From NCBI GenBank assembly GCA_963702755.1, contig CAVPDZ010000010.1:496001-560000 (forward strand): DNA of 64,000 nt, given 5' to 3'. Source of the stretch: JAJPKK01 sp963702755 (GTDB taxonomy: Bacteria > Pseudomonadota > Alphaproteobacteria > Rhizobiales > Xanthobacteraceae). Below the pieces are notes generated by a model. The model ran no database searches, was not told the origin of the DNA, and worked only from the letters and a program-made list of their open reading frames with translations. Below, piece by piece: positions 18,771 through 28,112 of this stretch (within the stretch, counting starts at the first letter, position 1; each line of letters opens with the position of its first letter). The position numbers and the translations under genes were made by a program.

Positions 18771-19323
18771 GTACGCGGGCGCCGCTCCGCCACATCCGCA
18801 CCAGCGTGCGGTCGCGCCACCACAGCGCGTGGACGAGCGCGGCCGCGACGTGCACGATAATGAGAAGGCAAGGCCTATCGCCGCAACGACGTGCACGTGC
18901 GTGGGCAACTCCGTAAATCGCCAAGTCCGGCGCCAAGACATAGGGCAGGTCGAAGAGGCCGAATACGGTCGTCGGCACGCGGACCGGAGTCGTGGTGGCC
19001 ATCAACCAGCCCGACAGCGGCAGCACCAGCAGCATCGCGTAAAGGCTGACATGCGCGGCCTTGGCGGCGACGAGCAGCGGCGGCGCAAACGGCTCGGGCT
19101 TCGGCGCGGTGGTAAACATGCGGAAGCAAGCACGCGCCACAGTAAGGGCGAGCACCGTGACGCCGATGCTCTTATGCGTCTGCGTCAGGTCAAATCGCTC
19201 GCCCGGATCGTCGACGAATTGCACCATGTAGGTGCCGAGGCCGAGCGCGAGCATCACCAATACCGCGCTGACCCAATGGAGGAGCCGCAACGACAGCGGC
19301 CAGGCCGACGCGTTTTCATTCAT
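18742..19323 (-). CDS. Cytochrome b561-family membrane protein, compensating frameshift pair
   Basis: 193 residues, four membrane segments, dihaem b561 fold. Candidate haem ligands are His in LRLLHW, QTHKSIG, KAAHVSLY and IIVHVAAALVH. About 18890-18930 is out of phase: the neighbouring frame supplies VHVVAAIGLAF between YGVAHA and LIIVHVAA, so two compensating indels are likely. ATG 19323 overlaps the end of the YceI-type gene (ATGAATGA), showing tight coupling. The pair YceI plus b561 recalls yceI-yceJ of E. coli. Likely an electron carrier in the inner membrane. Confidence 0.82.
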   Translation of the reverse strand: MNENASAWPLSLRLLHWVSAVLVMLALGLGTYMVQFVDDPGERFDLTQTHKSIGVTVLALTVARACFRMFTTAPKPEPFAPPLLVAAKAAHVSLYAMLLVLPLSGWLMATTTPVRVPTTVFGLFDLPYVLAPDLAIYGVAHARARRCGDRPCLLIIVHVAAALVHALWWRDRTLVRMWRSGARVPTGVPEQAR

Positions 19324-19931
19324 CGGTCAGCGCGCGCGTTTTGACGGTGATCTCAAGCACGTCGTCGATCAGCGGAATGCCGAAGATCATCCCGAACTCG
19401 GAACGCTTGATCGTCGCCGGTCGCCGCAAAAGAGACGGAGCGGCCCTTGGTCACCGGGTCAGCCTCGACATTCACGGTGAGTGCGATCGGCTTGGTGACG
19501 CCGAGCATCGTGAGATTGCCGAGGACGCGCGCCGTGCGCTGATCGAGCTTCTCCACTTGCGTCGAGGCGAACGTCATCGTCGGAAATTTCTCGACGTTCA
19601 ACAGCACTGCGCTCTTCACGAAATTGGTGTAGGCGGCAGAGCCGACGTCGACCGACGTCGAGTCGACGGTGAAGGTGGTGAAGCTTTTGCCCGGGCTGTC
19701 GAAGTCGATCAGGATGCGGCCCGAATAATGCGTGAAGCGGCCGCGCGTGGTCGGGAAGCCGACCGCGTCGATCTTGAAACCAATCGAGGTGCGCTTCTCG
19801 TCGATCCGCCAGCTTTGAGCGGACCACGCCATCGGCGCCAGGGCACAGCACGTCAGCGCGAGCGCAGCGGCCGCAATCCGCCGGCGACTTTTTCGCCGCT
19901 TCCACAGGTCTCGGATTGGAAGAAAAATCAT
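19316..19931 (-). CDS. YceI-family periplasmic lipid-binding protein, one frameshift
   Basis: About 205 residues. ATG 19931 opens a basic signal peptide (RRIAAAALALTCCALA) cut near AWSA. The mature lipocalin-like barrel starts WRIDEKRTSIGFKID. The C-terminus needs one frame change near 19412: GRSVSFAATG is followed in the next frame by IKRSEFGMIFGIPLIDDV and the end ALTDE, stop at 19316. YceI proteins bind isoprenoid chains such as quinones. It is translationally linked to the cytochrome b561 gene, suggesting joint work on a membrane or periplasmic electron or quinone step (inference). Confidence 0.85.
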
Positions 19932-20253
19932 CGCAATCCCCACCCAATGATTTGGCAACCTCGCGCCAAATCATCCCCGCTTTTGCATCAGCCGTCCCAT
20001 TGAGAGACTCACGCAAGTCAGGCTCTGTGCAGCACCAGGAATGGGGCGAATTTCGGAAAACGTTAGATGCTGGGAAATGCGGGAAATACGCAACGACCAA
20101 TAAACATTGGCAAATACGCGAGGGTTCGCTCGGAAATCACCTTAACGTGATGCGGCATTGTTTGGATTATTCGCAAAAATGGTGGGGTCGGCCGCAGATT
20201 ATCCGGCAAAAAGCTCACCTCATGCGAGTTATGGCGCTGCGCGCTTCACCCGC
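19932..20253. other. Intergenic region, nothing recognised
   Basis: 322 bases upstream of the YceI-type gene and downstream of the dioxygenase gene (both leftward). Composition is less GC-rich than the genes. No open frame with a ribosome site, repeat family or terminator-like hairpin was found by eye. Confidence 0.4.
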
Positions 20254-21250
20254 TTACTGCCATGTCGCGAAGCTCATGCCGGTGCCCGTGCCCGCGGGCG
20301 TGCGGTAGCCGGGGACATATTCGAACCAGTCGAGGTCGATGCCTTCCGCGGCGCCGGCAACGGCCACCCAGTTGAGGATTTCCGAGGAGCCGGCGTGAAG
20401 CTTGTTGCGCGGGAGGTTCTGCAAGAACTCGCGGTCCTTGTCGGCGAGCGCCTTGAGAATGGCGCGGTCGAAATCCTCATCCACCAGAAAATGGCTCAAG
20501 CCGCCCGAGGCGAGTACGCCGACACGGGCGTCGCCGGCAAAGCTCGATACCGCGCGACGCACCGCCTGACCGAGCTTATACGAGCGCCGCGGCGTCGGCT
20601 GGTTGGGCGGAAAATAGGTGTTGAGAAACACCGGGATGACCGGGACCGGCTTTGCGCTGTCGAGCACATGGCGGTGCACATAGGCGACGGCGTGACCTTC
20701 GCCCTCGCCGGCGCGCAGCGATTTCGAGGACGCGATATCGAAGTCGGCCTCGGAAAGCGCCTCGATCAGGTGAAGCGCGAGCGGGGCATGCACCGGATAA
20801 TCGCGCGGCCTCGCCCGTCTCGAAGAAGCCGGCGCGGTTCTTGATGTACCACTCGGGCAGGTGCGAATAGGTCGAGTGCTGCGCATTGTTGTTGCGGATC
20901 GTATCGCCATAGTAGATCGCGAACATCGGCCGGCAGTCTTCGAGATAGCTTTCGTTCTGGTCGTCACCGAACACGATCAGGGCGTCGAGCTTTGCGGCAC
21001 TGACAGCCTCGCGCAGCCGGCGCACCGCGGCGCGCGCGACGTTCTGGCGCGCGACGAGATTGGCCGGGCGCGACCATGTCCGCGAGTTTCGGATCAGCCT
21101 TCTCCAGGAGGTCGCCATAAGTGACCGGCCGGCCCTCCTTGTCGCGATGCTTGATGATCTGGTCGGTCTCGAGAAAACGCGGCAACGTCTCGTCGGCGGC
21201 AAGCAGCATCGGCGTGTGCGATGTTCCGGCACCGAATACGATTTCGCCAT
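20254..21250 (-). CDS. Class III extradiol ring-cleavage dioxygenase (LigB/DODA-type), three frameshifts
   Basis: About 332 residues if repaired. ATG 21250 follows GGAGGAAACAAC, but the frame must shift within the first codons (near 21245) to give EIVFGAGTSHTPMLLAADE, the Fe-binding N-terminus. It shifts again near 21075 before ALIVFGDDQNESYLED, and near 20820 before YPVHAPLALHLIEALS. The C-terminus is clean: GVLASGGLSHFLVDEDFD and ILNWVAVAGAAEGID. The family opens catechol-like rings with non-haem Fe(II). No alpha subunit (LigA) is adjacent. Substrate unknown. Confidence 0.8.
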
Positions 21251-21286
21251 TGTTGTTTCCTCCGTTTGCGCGTCATCGGACCGGTC

Positions 21287-21376
21287 GGGTGCGCAAAGCG
21301 CAGCGTGCGCACCGTTAGCGATCAACCGATGCGAATATTGCGTCGCACCTGATGCGCACGCTGCGCTTTGCCACCC
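21287..21376. repeat. Palindromic intergenic element, family B, diverged copy
   Basis: Inverted repeat whose arms are GGGTGCGCAAAGCGCAGCG and its reverse complement CGCTGCGCTTTGCCACCC, about 40 bases apart, just upstream of the dioxygenase gene. It shares the GGGTG-GCAAAGCG end with the elements at 25806-25904 and 48091-48225. Confidence 0.65.
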
Positions 21377-21436
21377 ACGCAACTACATGGATCCGCATCG
21401 TTGCAATGATCCATGTCATGGATCGCCGCAGCAGGC

Positions 21437-22441
21437 TCAATCGATGTGCACGTTGGCGGCCTTGGCGACGGCGGCCCATTTGCGTCCCTCGGCGGCGATG
21501 AAGGCGCCGAACGCGGCGGGTGTCGTGGGATTGGTGACGGCGCCGAGCTTCTCGATGGTCGCTTGCATCGCGGCGCCGCGCAAACCCTCGTTGATGGCGG
21601 AGTTGAGGAGATTGATGATCGCCTCCGGGGTGCCCGCCGGGGCGACGATGCCATTGAAGGTCGTTACCTCGTAGTCCGGCACCCCGCCTTCGATCATGGT
21701 CGGTAGATCCGGCGCGAGGGGCGTGCGTTCGCGGCTCGTCACGGCGAGAGCGCGCAGACGCCCCTCGCGGATCAGCGGCAGCACGATGGTGATGCCCTCG
21801 AACGTCATCTCGACCTGCCGGCCGAGCACGGCCGTGACCGAATCCCCACCGCTCTTGTACGGCACGCCGACAATGTCGACGCCGGCAGCGGACTTGAAGA
21901 GCTCGCCGGTCAGGTGCGGCAGGCCGCCGGGGCCGGTGTGCGCATAATTGAGTCTGCCGGGATTGGCCTTGGCATAGGCGATGAGTTCCTTCAGCGATTT
22001 TGCCGCGAACTCCGGATGGACCACGAGGACCTGATAACTCTCGGAAAACTTCGCGACCGCCGCGAACTGTCGGGCCGGATCATAGCCGGCGCTCGCCGAC
22101 ACCGATGGCGCCACCGCGAGCACGCTCGTGTTGCCGACGAGAAGCGTGTAGCCGTCGGGCGCGGCGGCTGCGACCGCGCGCGCTCCAATGGTGCCGCCGG
22201 CACCTGGACGATTCTCGATCACGACCGGCTGTCCGAGCTTCGGCAAAACCTCCGCGAGCAGCCGCGCGGGAATGTCGGTCGGGCCCCCGGGCGCCGCCGG
22301 CACGATGAGCTTGATGGGCCGGTCGGGATAGGTTTGCGCGTGGGCACCTGTCGTCGCGACCCCGAGGGTAATCGCGACCATGATGGACCACCACCGGACA
22401 ATCGTTCGGCGGCGATGGCGCGCGTTGTCAGCTTCATTCAT
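21437..22441 (-). CDS. Bug/TctC-family tripartite tricarboxylate transporter receptor
   Basis: 334-residue exported solute receptor: signal peptide ending TTGAHAQ, then YPDRPIKLIVPAAPGGPTD, the family's hallmark strand and phosphate-like loop, later VIENRPGAGGTIGARAV and GVPYKSGG. Bug receptors bind small carboxylates and may hand them to a TctAB membrane pair, absent here. It stands as an orphan receptor between the dioxygenase and a divergent DUF2927 gene, so an aromatic or carboxylate ligand is plausible. The frame is intact; the start at 22441 is the most upstream reasonable ATG. Confidence 0.9.
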   Translation of the reverse strand: MNEADNARHRRRTIVRWWSIMVAITLGVATTGAHAQTYPDRPIKLIVPAAPGGPTDIPARLLAEVLPKLGQPVVIENRPGAGGTIGARAVAAAAPDGYTLLVGNTSVLAVAPSVSASAGYDPARQFAAVAKFSESYQVLVVHPEFAAKSLKELIAYAKANPGRLNYAHTGPGGLPHLTGELFKSAAGVDIVGVPYKSGGDSVTAVLGRQVEMTFEGITIVLPLIREGRLRALAVTSRERTPLAPDLPTMIEGGVPDYEVTTFNGIVAPAGTPEAIINLLNSAINEGLRGAAMQATIEKLGAVTNPTTPAAFGAFIAAEGRKWAAVAKAANVHID

Positions 22442-22681
22442 TTCGATCGACCGGCTGTGTTGTGGCGAACGATGTTAGCCCTGCCCTGCAGGTGCGTCGA
22501 TACGCGGTGATTAATAACAGTGCACGCATCTGCTCCACATCGCACGGTTCCCAATCGCACTTATGAGATTCCTATAGGGGTCCGTTGTTTCTCATCTCGA
22601 AATCCTATCGCAAAAAAGAGTAGCTCTGGCGTGCTGTTTGCAGTGGGAGGAGGCAAGGGCAGTAACGCGTGGGAGGCCAAG

Positions 22682-23659
22682 ATGAGATGGCGCAGGCTGC
22701 AACAATCGCTCGGAACGGCCACTGACGCCGCCACATTGTCCAGGGCTCCCTTATGGAGCGGCCGTCTCGTGCGATGGCCCGCTGCGATCCTTGTCTCGGC
22801 GATTTTTGCCGTCGCTACTGGCTCTCAAAGCGGGCGCGCAGAAAGCGGCGAGCGGGACGCGCGGCGCCCCGTCGAGCGGGTCAATTTCACCGACGACGAA
22901 ATCGCCGACGGCTTCTTCAAGATTGCGTTCGGAGCGGAGTTGCAGTTCGGTGCCCGCACCGAGCGCATCCGCAAGTTCGACGAGCCGGTGCGCGCGTTCG
23001 TCATCGCGGACGGCGCCGCGCGTCGCACTCAAATCGCAAACGTCGTCGCGGACATTCATGCCCGGGTGGACCATCTTGATCTCGCGATCACGGATGATCC
23101 GAAAGCGGCGAATCTCTTCATCTATCTCGTGCCGAAGCGCGAACTGGGACGCACGATCCGCTCGCTGTTCGGAGCCGACAAGGCGCGCGCGATCGCCCGT
23201 TCGCTCAATCCCGAGTGCCTGTCCGGCCTCGCCAAGGATCCCCGCAATCGCATCCAGCGCGCGGTCGTGATTCTTCCCGCCGATGCCGACGCTCCGACCT
23301 TTTTGAATTGCGCCTACGAGGAAGTGCTGCAGGCGCTCGGACCCATCAACGACAACCTGTCGATTCCCTGGAGCATGTTCAACGACGACGTCCGGACGGG
23401 ATTTTTCGACGTCTACGACCAATACCTTCTCAACATTCTCTACGATCCGCGCGTGCAGCCGGGCATGACGAAGGATGAGGTCCATAACCTGCTGCCGGAG
23501 ATCATGCCGACGGTCCGTGCCTGGGTCGACATTGCGGGATGCACCGCGCGCACTCTCGCGACGGCGCAGACGCGCAATGATCCATGCGGCGAAGGATTGC
23601 CCGAACGCGAAGTCAAACGCGCCCAGCAATTCACGCAACCGCCGACGACGCCTGAATAG
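22682..23659 (+). CDS. DUF2927-family exported protein
   Basis: 325 residues. ATG 22682 follows GGGAGGCCAAG; a basic, Trp-containing N-terminus leads into a hydrophobic span (AAILVSAIFAVATGS). The conserved part starts FTDDEIADGFFKIAFGAEL and includes FVIADGAARR, the metal-protease-like layout of DUF2927 (predicted, function unknown). Four cysteines in the mature part (SLNPECL, FLNCAY, DIAGCT, NDPCGEG) suggest disulfides in the periplasm. It stands alone. The longer frame back to 22520 is not supported. The frame is intact. Confidence 0.8.
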   Translation: MRWRRLQQSLGTATDAATLSRAPLWSGRLVRWPAAILVSAIFAVATGSQSGRAESGERDARRPVERVNFTDDEIADGFFKIAFGAELQFGARTERIRKFDEPVRAFVIADGAARRTQIANVVADIHARVDHLDLAITDDPKAANLFIYLVPKRELGRTIRSLFGADKARAIARSLNPECLSGLAKDPRNRIQRAVVILPADADAPTFLNCAYEEVLQALGPINDNLSIPWSMFNDDVRTGFFDVYDQYLLNILYDPRVQPGMTKDEVHNLLPEIMPTVRAWVDIAGCTARTLATAQTRNDPCGEGLPEREVKRAQQFTQPPTTPE

Positions 23660-23774
23660 GACGTCGGCCCGGCCTGCGCGCGCTGGGACGCAACCTATCA
23701 CGATCGCCGTCAAGCGGAGCTTGCAGGCGCTATCGAAGAGGTGCGTATCCGACTGCCGAGCTAGGCTCTCCCGC

Positions 23775-23995
23775 TCACCGCTTGGGCGCTGTCCGCCGCG
23801 GCGATGACGATGAGAACTCGGTAAATGTGACGTCGCGGACGACATAGGGCCGATAGGTCGCAACCGACGACGGACTCTGCCGCTGTATTTCGACGCTGCG
23901 CTGGCCGACGCTCCGGCCCTCGCCGAATCGGACAGGATCAGCCCACCCGAAACCATCGCCACTACTGCCGCGATCGCGATCATGCATTTGCACAT
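23775..23995 (-). CDS. Small exported hypothetical protein, one frameshift
   Basis: About 73 residues. ATG 23995 sits behind a perfect AGGAGG and opens a signal-like segment (MCKCMIAIAAVVAMVSGG). After about 23920 the first frame turns to arginine-rich nonsense, while the next frame continues SVATYRPYVVRDVTFTEF to TGA at 23775. The family is not recognised. The strong ribosome site and signal peptide argue that it is real; the exact site of the frame change is uncertain. Confidence 0.45.
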
Positions 23996-24221
23996 CGCAA
24001 GACCTCCTGATTGGCACGCGGCGATTCGCGCCAACTCCTGATAGTGTTTCCTCATATTTCTTCTCGCCGTACGGGAATCCTGACTGCTGCCGCCTGGCCG
24101 TCGCAAGGTCGAGAACAACTCGCAAACCTTGCCGCCATTGGTTCTTCGCAGTTGCAACATGTTCTGGAATGTCTTTTGCTTCGACGCGGCGTCAGTCTGG
24201 TCCGTTCACCGGAGCATCTCG

Positions 24222-25259
24222 ATGAACCGTCTGCTCGCATGCCTTCTCGCTGTCACTGCCACGGCCCTCTGCGCGGGCGTCGCCGCGGCGCAGAGTCCGA
24301 CCAGGATCAAGTTCACCACCGACTGGAAGATCCAGGGCGGTCACGCGTGGTACTTCCTCGCCAAGGAAAAGGGGTACTTCCGCGATGAAGGGCTCGACGT
24401 CACGGTCGATCAGGGCGAAGGGTCCGCGGCTGCGATCGGGCGGGTCCTCACGGGCGCCTATGATGCGGGGTTCGGCGACATCAATGCGGTGATCCAGAAT
24501 GCCGCCGATCGGCCCGGCGAGCAGCCGATCATGGTCTACCTCGTCTACAACCGCGCGCCCCATGTGCTGATTTCCAAGAGCGACGGTCCGATCAAGACCT
24601 TGAAGGATGTCGAGGGTCATACGCTGAGTGCGCCCGCAGGTTCGGCGACGCTGCGGTTGTTCACGCCGCTCGCGAAGATCGTCGGCATCGATACCGCGAA
24701 GGTCAAAATCCTCAACGCGGCACCGAACCTGATCGAGCAATTGCTTGCCCAGGGGCAGGCCGACGCCATCGTCGGGTTCTCGGCAACGAGCTATCTGAAT
24801 TTCGTCGCGATGCATCTCGATCCCGAGCGGGATTTTCGCTGGTTCTATTTCAGCGACTACGGGCTCGACCTCTATTCCAATGGCGTCGTGGTGTCGCAGA
24901 AGCTGCTGAAGGAGAACCCGCACGCGGTCGCGGGGCTCGTGAAGGCCATCAATCGCGCTCTTCTCGAGGTGGTCGCGCACCCGGCGGAGGGCATCGCGCT
25001 GGTGCGCAAGCTCGAGCCCCTCACCAATGTCGACATCGAGACAAAGCGGCAGGCCTACTTCATCGACCATCAGATGCTGACGGCGGAAACCGAGCGGCTG
25101 GGCATCGGCGATCTCGACGACGGTCGGCTCGCGGCGTCGATCAAGGTGGTCGCCGACGCCTACGGCCTCAAGCGCGTCCCCGACGTGCGCGAAGTGTTCG
25201 TGCGCGATTTCCTGCCGCCGAAAGCCGATCGCAATATCAAAGCGGCCGTGGGCAGATGA
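24222..25259 (+). CDS. NMT1/ThiY-type ABC transporter substrate-binding protein
   Basis: 345 residues with a signal peptide (LLACLLAVTATALCAGVAA) cut before QSPTRIKFTTDW. The core IKFTTDWKIQGGHAWYFLA and AKEKGYFRDEGLDV is typical of NMT1-like receptors (ThiY, SsuA, TauA), which bind pyrimidine precursors, sulfonates or similar. ATG 24222 is chosen over the upstream frame because the signal peptide begins there and GGAG lies upstream. No permease or ATPase is adjacent. The nucleoside deaminase 52 bases downstream on the same strand favours a pyrimidine-like ligand (inference). Confidence 0.88.
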   Translation: MNRLLACLLAVTATALCAGVAAAQSPTRIKFTTDWKIQGGHAWYFLAKEKGYFRDEGLDVTVDQGEGSAAAIGRVLTGAYDAGFGDINAVIQNAADRPGEQPIMVYLVYNRAPHVLISKSDGPIKTLKDVEGHTLSAPAGSATLRLFTPLAKIVGIDTAKVKILNAAPNLIEQLLAQGQADAIVGFSATSYLNFVAMHLDPERDFRWFYFSDYGLDLYSNGVVVSQKLLKENPHAVAGLVKAINRALLEVVAHPAEGIALVRKLEPLTNVDIETKRQAYFIDHQMLTAETERLGIGDLDDGRLAASIKVVADAYGLKRVPDVREVFVRDFLPPKADRNIKAAVGR

Positions 25260-25311
25260 TAGGGTTCACCGCTGCGGTGTCGCAGAGTAGGGAAGGTGTG
25301 GGAGGCGCCGG

Positions 25312-25785
25312 TTGAGCGAGCACGAAAAATTCATGGATATCGCCATCGAAGAGGCGAGGGCAGGGGCGGCAATGGGCGAGCAGCCGTTCGGCGCCGTCGT
25401 CGTCATTGACGGCGAGGTCGTCGTGCGCACGCGCAGCCTGAAGGTTACGACCTCCGATACCACCGCCCATTCCGAGACACTGGCGATCAAGCTTGCGACG
25501 CAGAAGCTGCGGCGGCGCATGATCCCGGAGGCCGTCTTCTACGCGACCTGCGAGCCGTGCCCGATGTGCCTTGGTGCGATCCTCAATGCCGGCATCAAGA
25601 CGCTGGTGCTGGGCGCCCGCAACCGCCACATCAAGCAGCACGCCAAGCTCGCTTTCAATTTCAAGGATTACACCTGCGAGCGCTTTGCCGAAATGGTCGG
25701 GTGGGACCTCACCGTGATCGAGGGCGTCCGCGAGGCGGAATGCATCGCGCTCTATGCCGGCGCCGCCGTCGAGTTGACCCGCTGA
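25312..25785 (+). CDS. Nucleoside/nucleobase deaminase (CDA fold), TTG start
   Basis: 157 residues, cytidine-deaminase superfamily (guanine/cytosine deaminase and TadA-like branch). The zinc site is TAHSETLAI, where the usual His-Ala-Glu is His-Ser-Glu, and CEPCPMCLGAI. The start is TTG 25312 with GGGAGG eight bases upstream; the next ATG would cut into the first helix. It follows the NMT1-type receptor closely, suggesting joint salvage of a nitrogen base or thiamin-pyrimidine fragment (inference). The frame is intact. Confidence 0.9.
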   Translation: MSEHEKFMDIAIEEARAGAAMGEQPFGAVVVIDGEVVVRTRSLKVTTSDTTAHSETLAIKLATQKLRRRMIPEAVFYATCEPCPMCLGAILNAGIKTLVLGARNRHIKQHAKLAFNFKDYTCERFAEMVGWDLTVIEGVREAECIALYAGAAVELTR

Positions 25786-25805
25786 TGCTTCTCAAGCCCT
25801 AGCGT

Positions 25806-25904
25806 CGTAGGGTGGGCAAAGCGCGAACTTGTTCGCGCGTGCCCACCGTCGCGCGGATCCGCGTGGGCACGCGCGGACGGCGTCCGCGCTTTGCCCACCC
25901 TACG
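25806..25904. repeat. Palindromic intergenic element, family B, complete copy
   Basis: 99 bases with near-perfect terminal inverted repeats: CGTAGGGTGGGCAAAGCGCG at the left and CGCGCTTTGCCCACCCTACG at the right, with inner GTGCCCACC/GGGCACGCGCGG arms around a GCGCGGATCCGCG centre. It lies between convergent genes. Other copies are at 48091-48225, 21287-21376 (diverged) and 62263-62301 (fragment). Confidence 0.85.
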
Positions 25905-25922
25905 GTTTTTGGAATTGCCGAG

Positions 25923-26366
25923 TTACCGCTTGCCGGCCGGAAGCGTGGCGCCCTTGGCCCAGTCGGCGATGATGCGCCAGTTCGGATCGTTCTTGCTGGC
26001 GAACTGGCGGCCGCCGGAGTGGAAGGCATCGCCGCCGGCCTCGGGCGCGAGCGGATGGATGAGGATCTTGCTCGTCAGCGGATCGTCGACGGCCTGCACG
26101 AGCTTCAACACCGTGTCGTAGTTCTTGCGCGTCTGCTCTTCGGTCCAGGCGGTCTTGCCGTCGGGAAGCTTCTCCAGCCGGAACGCGTTGTTGGCTTCGG
26201 CGTGGCACATCACGCAGGGCGCGTGGCCGGCCCGCTTGGTGAGGAAGATCGGCTGCACCTTGGCTTTGAAGTAATCGTAGTCCGGCGTCGCGGCGGCATG
26301 CGCCACATAACACGCGGCTGCGGACACGAGCGCTGCCGCAGCAGCAGTGACGATGCGAGATGACAT
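25923..26366 (-). CDS. Exported c-type cytochrome-like protein
   Basis: 147 residues with a signal peptide (TAAAAALVSAAACYVAHAA) and one haem-c site CVMCH in HAPCVMCHAEANNAF. The second half, including ILIHPLAPEAGG and NWRIIADWAKG, follows the pattern of cytochrome-c-like PSCyt1 domains. Periplasmic electron-transfer or haem-binding role; maturation would depend on Ccm proteins such as the one at the left edge. The start ATG 26366 has GGGGAGGAATTC upstream. The frame is intact. Confidence 0.82.
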   Translation of the reverse strand: MSSRIVTAAAAALVSAAACYVAHAAATPDYDYFKAKVQPIFLTKRAGHAPCVMCHAEANNAFRLEKLPDGKTAWTEEQTRKNYDTVLKLVQAVDDPLTSKILIHPLAPEAGGDAFHSGGRQFASKNDPNWRIIADWAKGATLPAGKR

Positions 26367-26444
26367 CCTGAATTCCTCCCCGACGCGTTTCTTCCGACCG
26401 GCTTTAGCCTGATCCTACCCCATCATTCGGCAGAGGTGGAGACC

Positions 26445-28112
26445 CTATCCTGCCGCGGCACGCATCAGGCGCTCGGCGGCGGCACGCGCTTCGGCGGTGA
26501 TCTCGGCGCCCGCCAGCATGCGGGCGATCTCCTCGCGCCGACGCTCCGGTTCAAGTTCGGCGACGCGGGTCGCGACACGCCGGCCGCGGCCGAGCGCATC
26601 CTTGGTGATGAGGTAATGGTGGCCGGCGCGCGCCGCGACCTGCGGCGCATGGGTCACCGCCAGCACCTGCACGCGGCGGGCGAGGCGCGCAAGGCGGACC
26701 CCGATGGCGTCGGCAACTGCGCCGCCGACCCCGGTATCGATTTCATCGAACACCAGGGATGGCGCCGAACCGCGATCGGCAATGACGACCTTGAGCGCCA
26801 GCATGAAGCGCGCAAGCTCGCCGCCTGACGCGACCTTCATCAGCGGTCCCGGCTGGGTGCCGGGATTGGTGCGCACGAAAAACTCGACGCGGTCGATGCC
26901 GTTCGGCCCCGCCGCGTCGGGCGCGATCGCGGTCGAGAACCGCGCCTGCTCGAGCTTGAGCGGCTTGAGTTCACCGGTGACCGCCTTGTCGAGGGTTGCC
27001 GCGGTCTCGCGGCGCCGGGCGGAGAGCGCCGCAGCCGCTTTGTCGTAGCGCGCGATCGCCGCGGCCGCCTCCTTCTCCAGTTCGGCGAGGCGCGCCGCGC
27101 CGGCGTCGATCAGCGCGAGATCGTCGGTGTAGCGGCGGCTCAATGCGGCGAGATCGTCGACCGGCGCATTGTACTTGCGGCCGGCGGCGCGCAGCGCGAA
27201 CAAACGCTCCTCGATGCGCTCGAGTTCGCGTGGATCGTAAGCGGCCGCCGCAAGCGCCCGTTCGATGTGATGGCGCGCGTCTTCGATCGCGTTCAGCGCC
27301 GCATCGAGCGCCTTGACCGCCGGATCGATGTGCGCCGGCGCGAGCGTCTGGCGCCGCTCCAGCCGCCGCACCGCGGCGGCGAGCATCGGCACCGGCGAGG
27401 CGCTGCCGGCAACCGCCGCCTCCGCCTCGCGCAGATCCTCGGCGATCTTTTCCGCCTGCATCATGCCGGTGCGCCGTTCGGCGAGCGCGGTCTCTTCGCC
27501 CGGTTCGGGCGCAAGGTCGCCGAGTTCCTTCGCCGCGTGGCGCAGCCAGTCGGCTTCGCGGGCGACACGCTCCGCCTCGGCGCGGTGGCGCTCGACTTCG
27601 CCCTCGGCGGTGCGGCGCGCGGTCCACAGGCGGGCAACCTCGGCAGCGTCGGCTTCGAGGCTGCCGTAAGCATCGAGCAGGAGGCGATGGGTCGCGACAT
27701 CGACCAGCGCGCGGTCATCGTGCTGGCCATGGATTTCGACGAGCGCGCCGCCGACCGCCCGCAGGATCTGCACCGCGACCGGCTGGTCGTTGAGGAACGC
27801 CCGGGTACGTCCGTCGGCGAGTTGGACCCGGCGCAGGATCAAATCTTCGTCCGCGGGAATGTCGTTCGCGGCAAGGACCGCGCGGGCCGGATGGTTCTTC
27901 GGCACGTCGAAGGCGGCCGTCACCTGGCCCTGATCGGCGCCTTCGCGGACAAGGCCGGCATCGCCGCGCGCGCCGAGCGCCAGCGTCAGGGCATCGAGGA
28001 GGATCGATTTACCGGCGCCGGTCTCGCCGGTGAGCACCGACAGACCGGCGGCGAAATCGATGTCGAGCCGGTCGATCAACACGATGTCGCGGATCGAGAG
28101 CCGGGTCAGCAT
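26445..28112 (-). CDS. recN: DNA repair protein RecN
   Basis: 555-residue SMC-like ATPase for double-strand-break repair. ATG 28112 opens MLTRLSIRDIVLIDRLDI; Walker A is LTGETGAGKS; a central coiled coil follows; the C-terminal part has KVASGGELARFMLALK (ABC signature) and LVFDEIDTGVGG (Walker B). Length fits the family. In alphaproteobacteria recN often follows lpxC/bamD, which is not seen here. Intact over its full length, an island of clean sequence in a window with many indels. Confidence 0.97.
   Translation of the reverse strand: MLTRLSIRDIVLIDRLDIDFAAGLSVLTGETGAGKSILLDALTLALGARGDAGLVREGADQGQVTAAFDVPKNHPARAVLAANDIPADEDLILRRVQLADGRTRAFLNDQPVAVQILRAVGGALVEIHGQHDDRALVDVATHRLLLDAYGSLEADAAEVARLWTARRTAEGEVERHRAEAERVAREADWLRHAAKELGDLAPEPGEETALAERRTGMMQAEKIAEDLREAEAAVAGSASPVPMLAAAVRRLERRQTLAPAHIDPAVKALDAALNAIEDARHHIERALAAAAYDPRELERIEERLFALRAAGRKYNAPVDDLAALSRRYTDDLALIDAGAARLAELEKEAAAAIARYDKAAAALSARRRETAATLDKAVTGELKPLKLEQARFSTAIAPDAAGPNGIDRVEFFVRTNPGTQPGPLMKVASGGELARFMLALKVVIADRGSAPSLVFDEIDTGVGGAVADAIGVRLARLARRVQVLAVTHAPQVAARAGHHYLITKDALGRGRRVATRVAELEPERRREEIARMLAGAEITAEARAAAERLMRAAAG

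Noticed and set aside
22751..24160. 469-codon minus-strand frame
   Set aside because: Only its first about 25 residues from 23995 look real (signal peptide of the small gene there); the rest is antisense to the DUF2927 gene.
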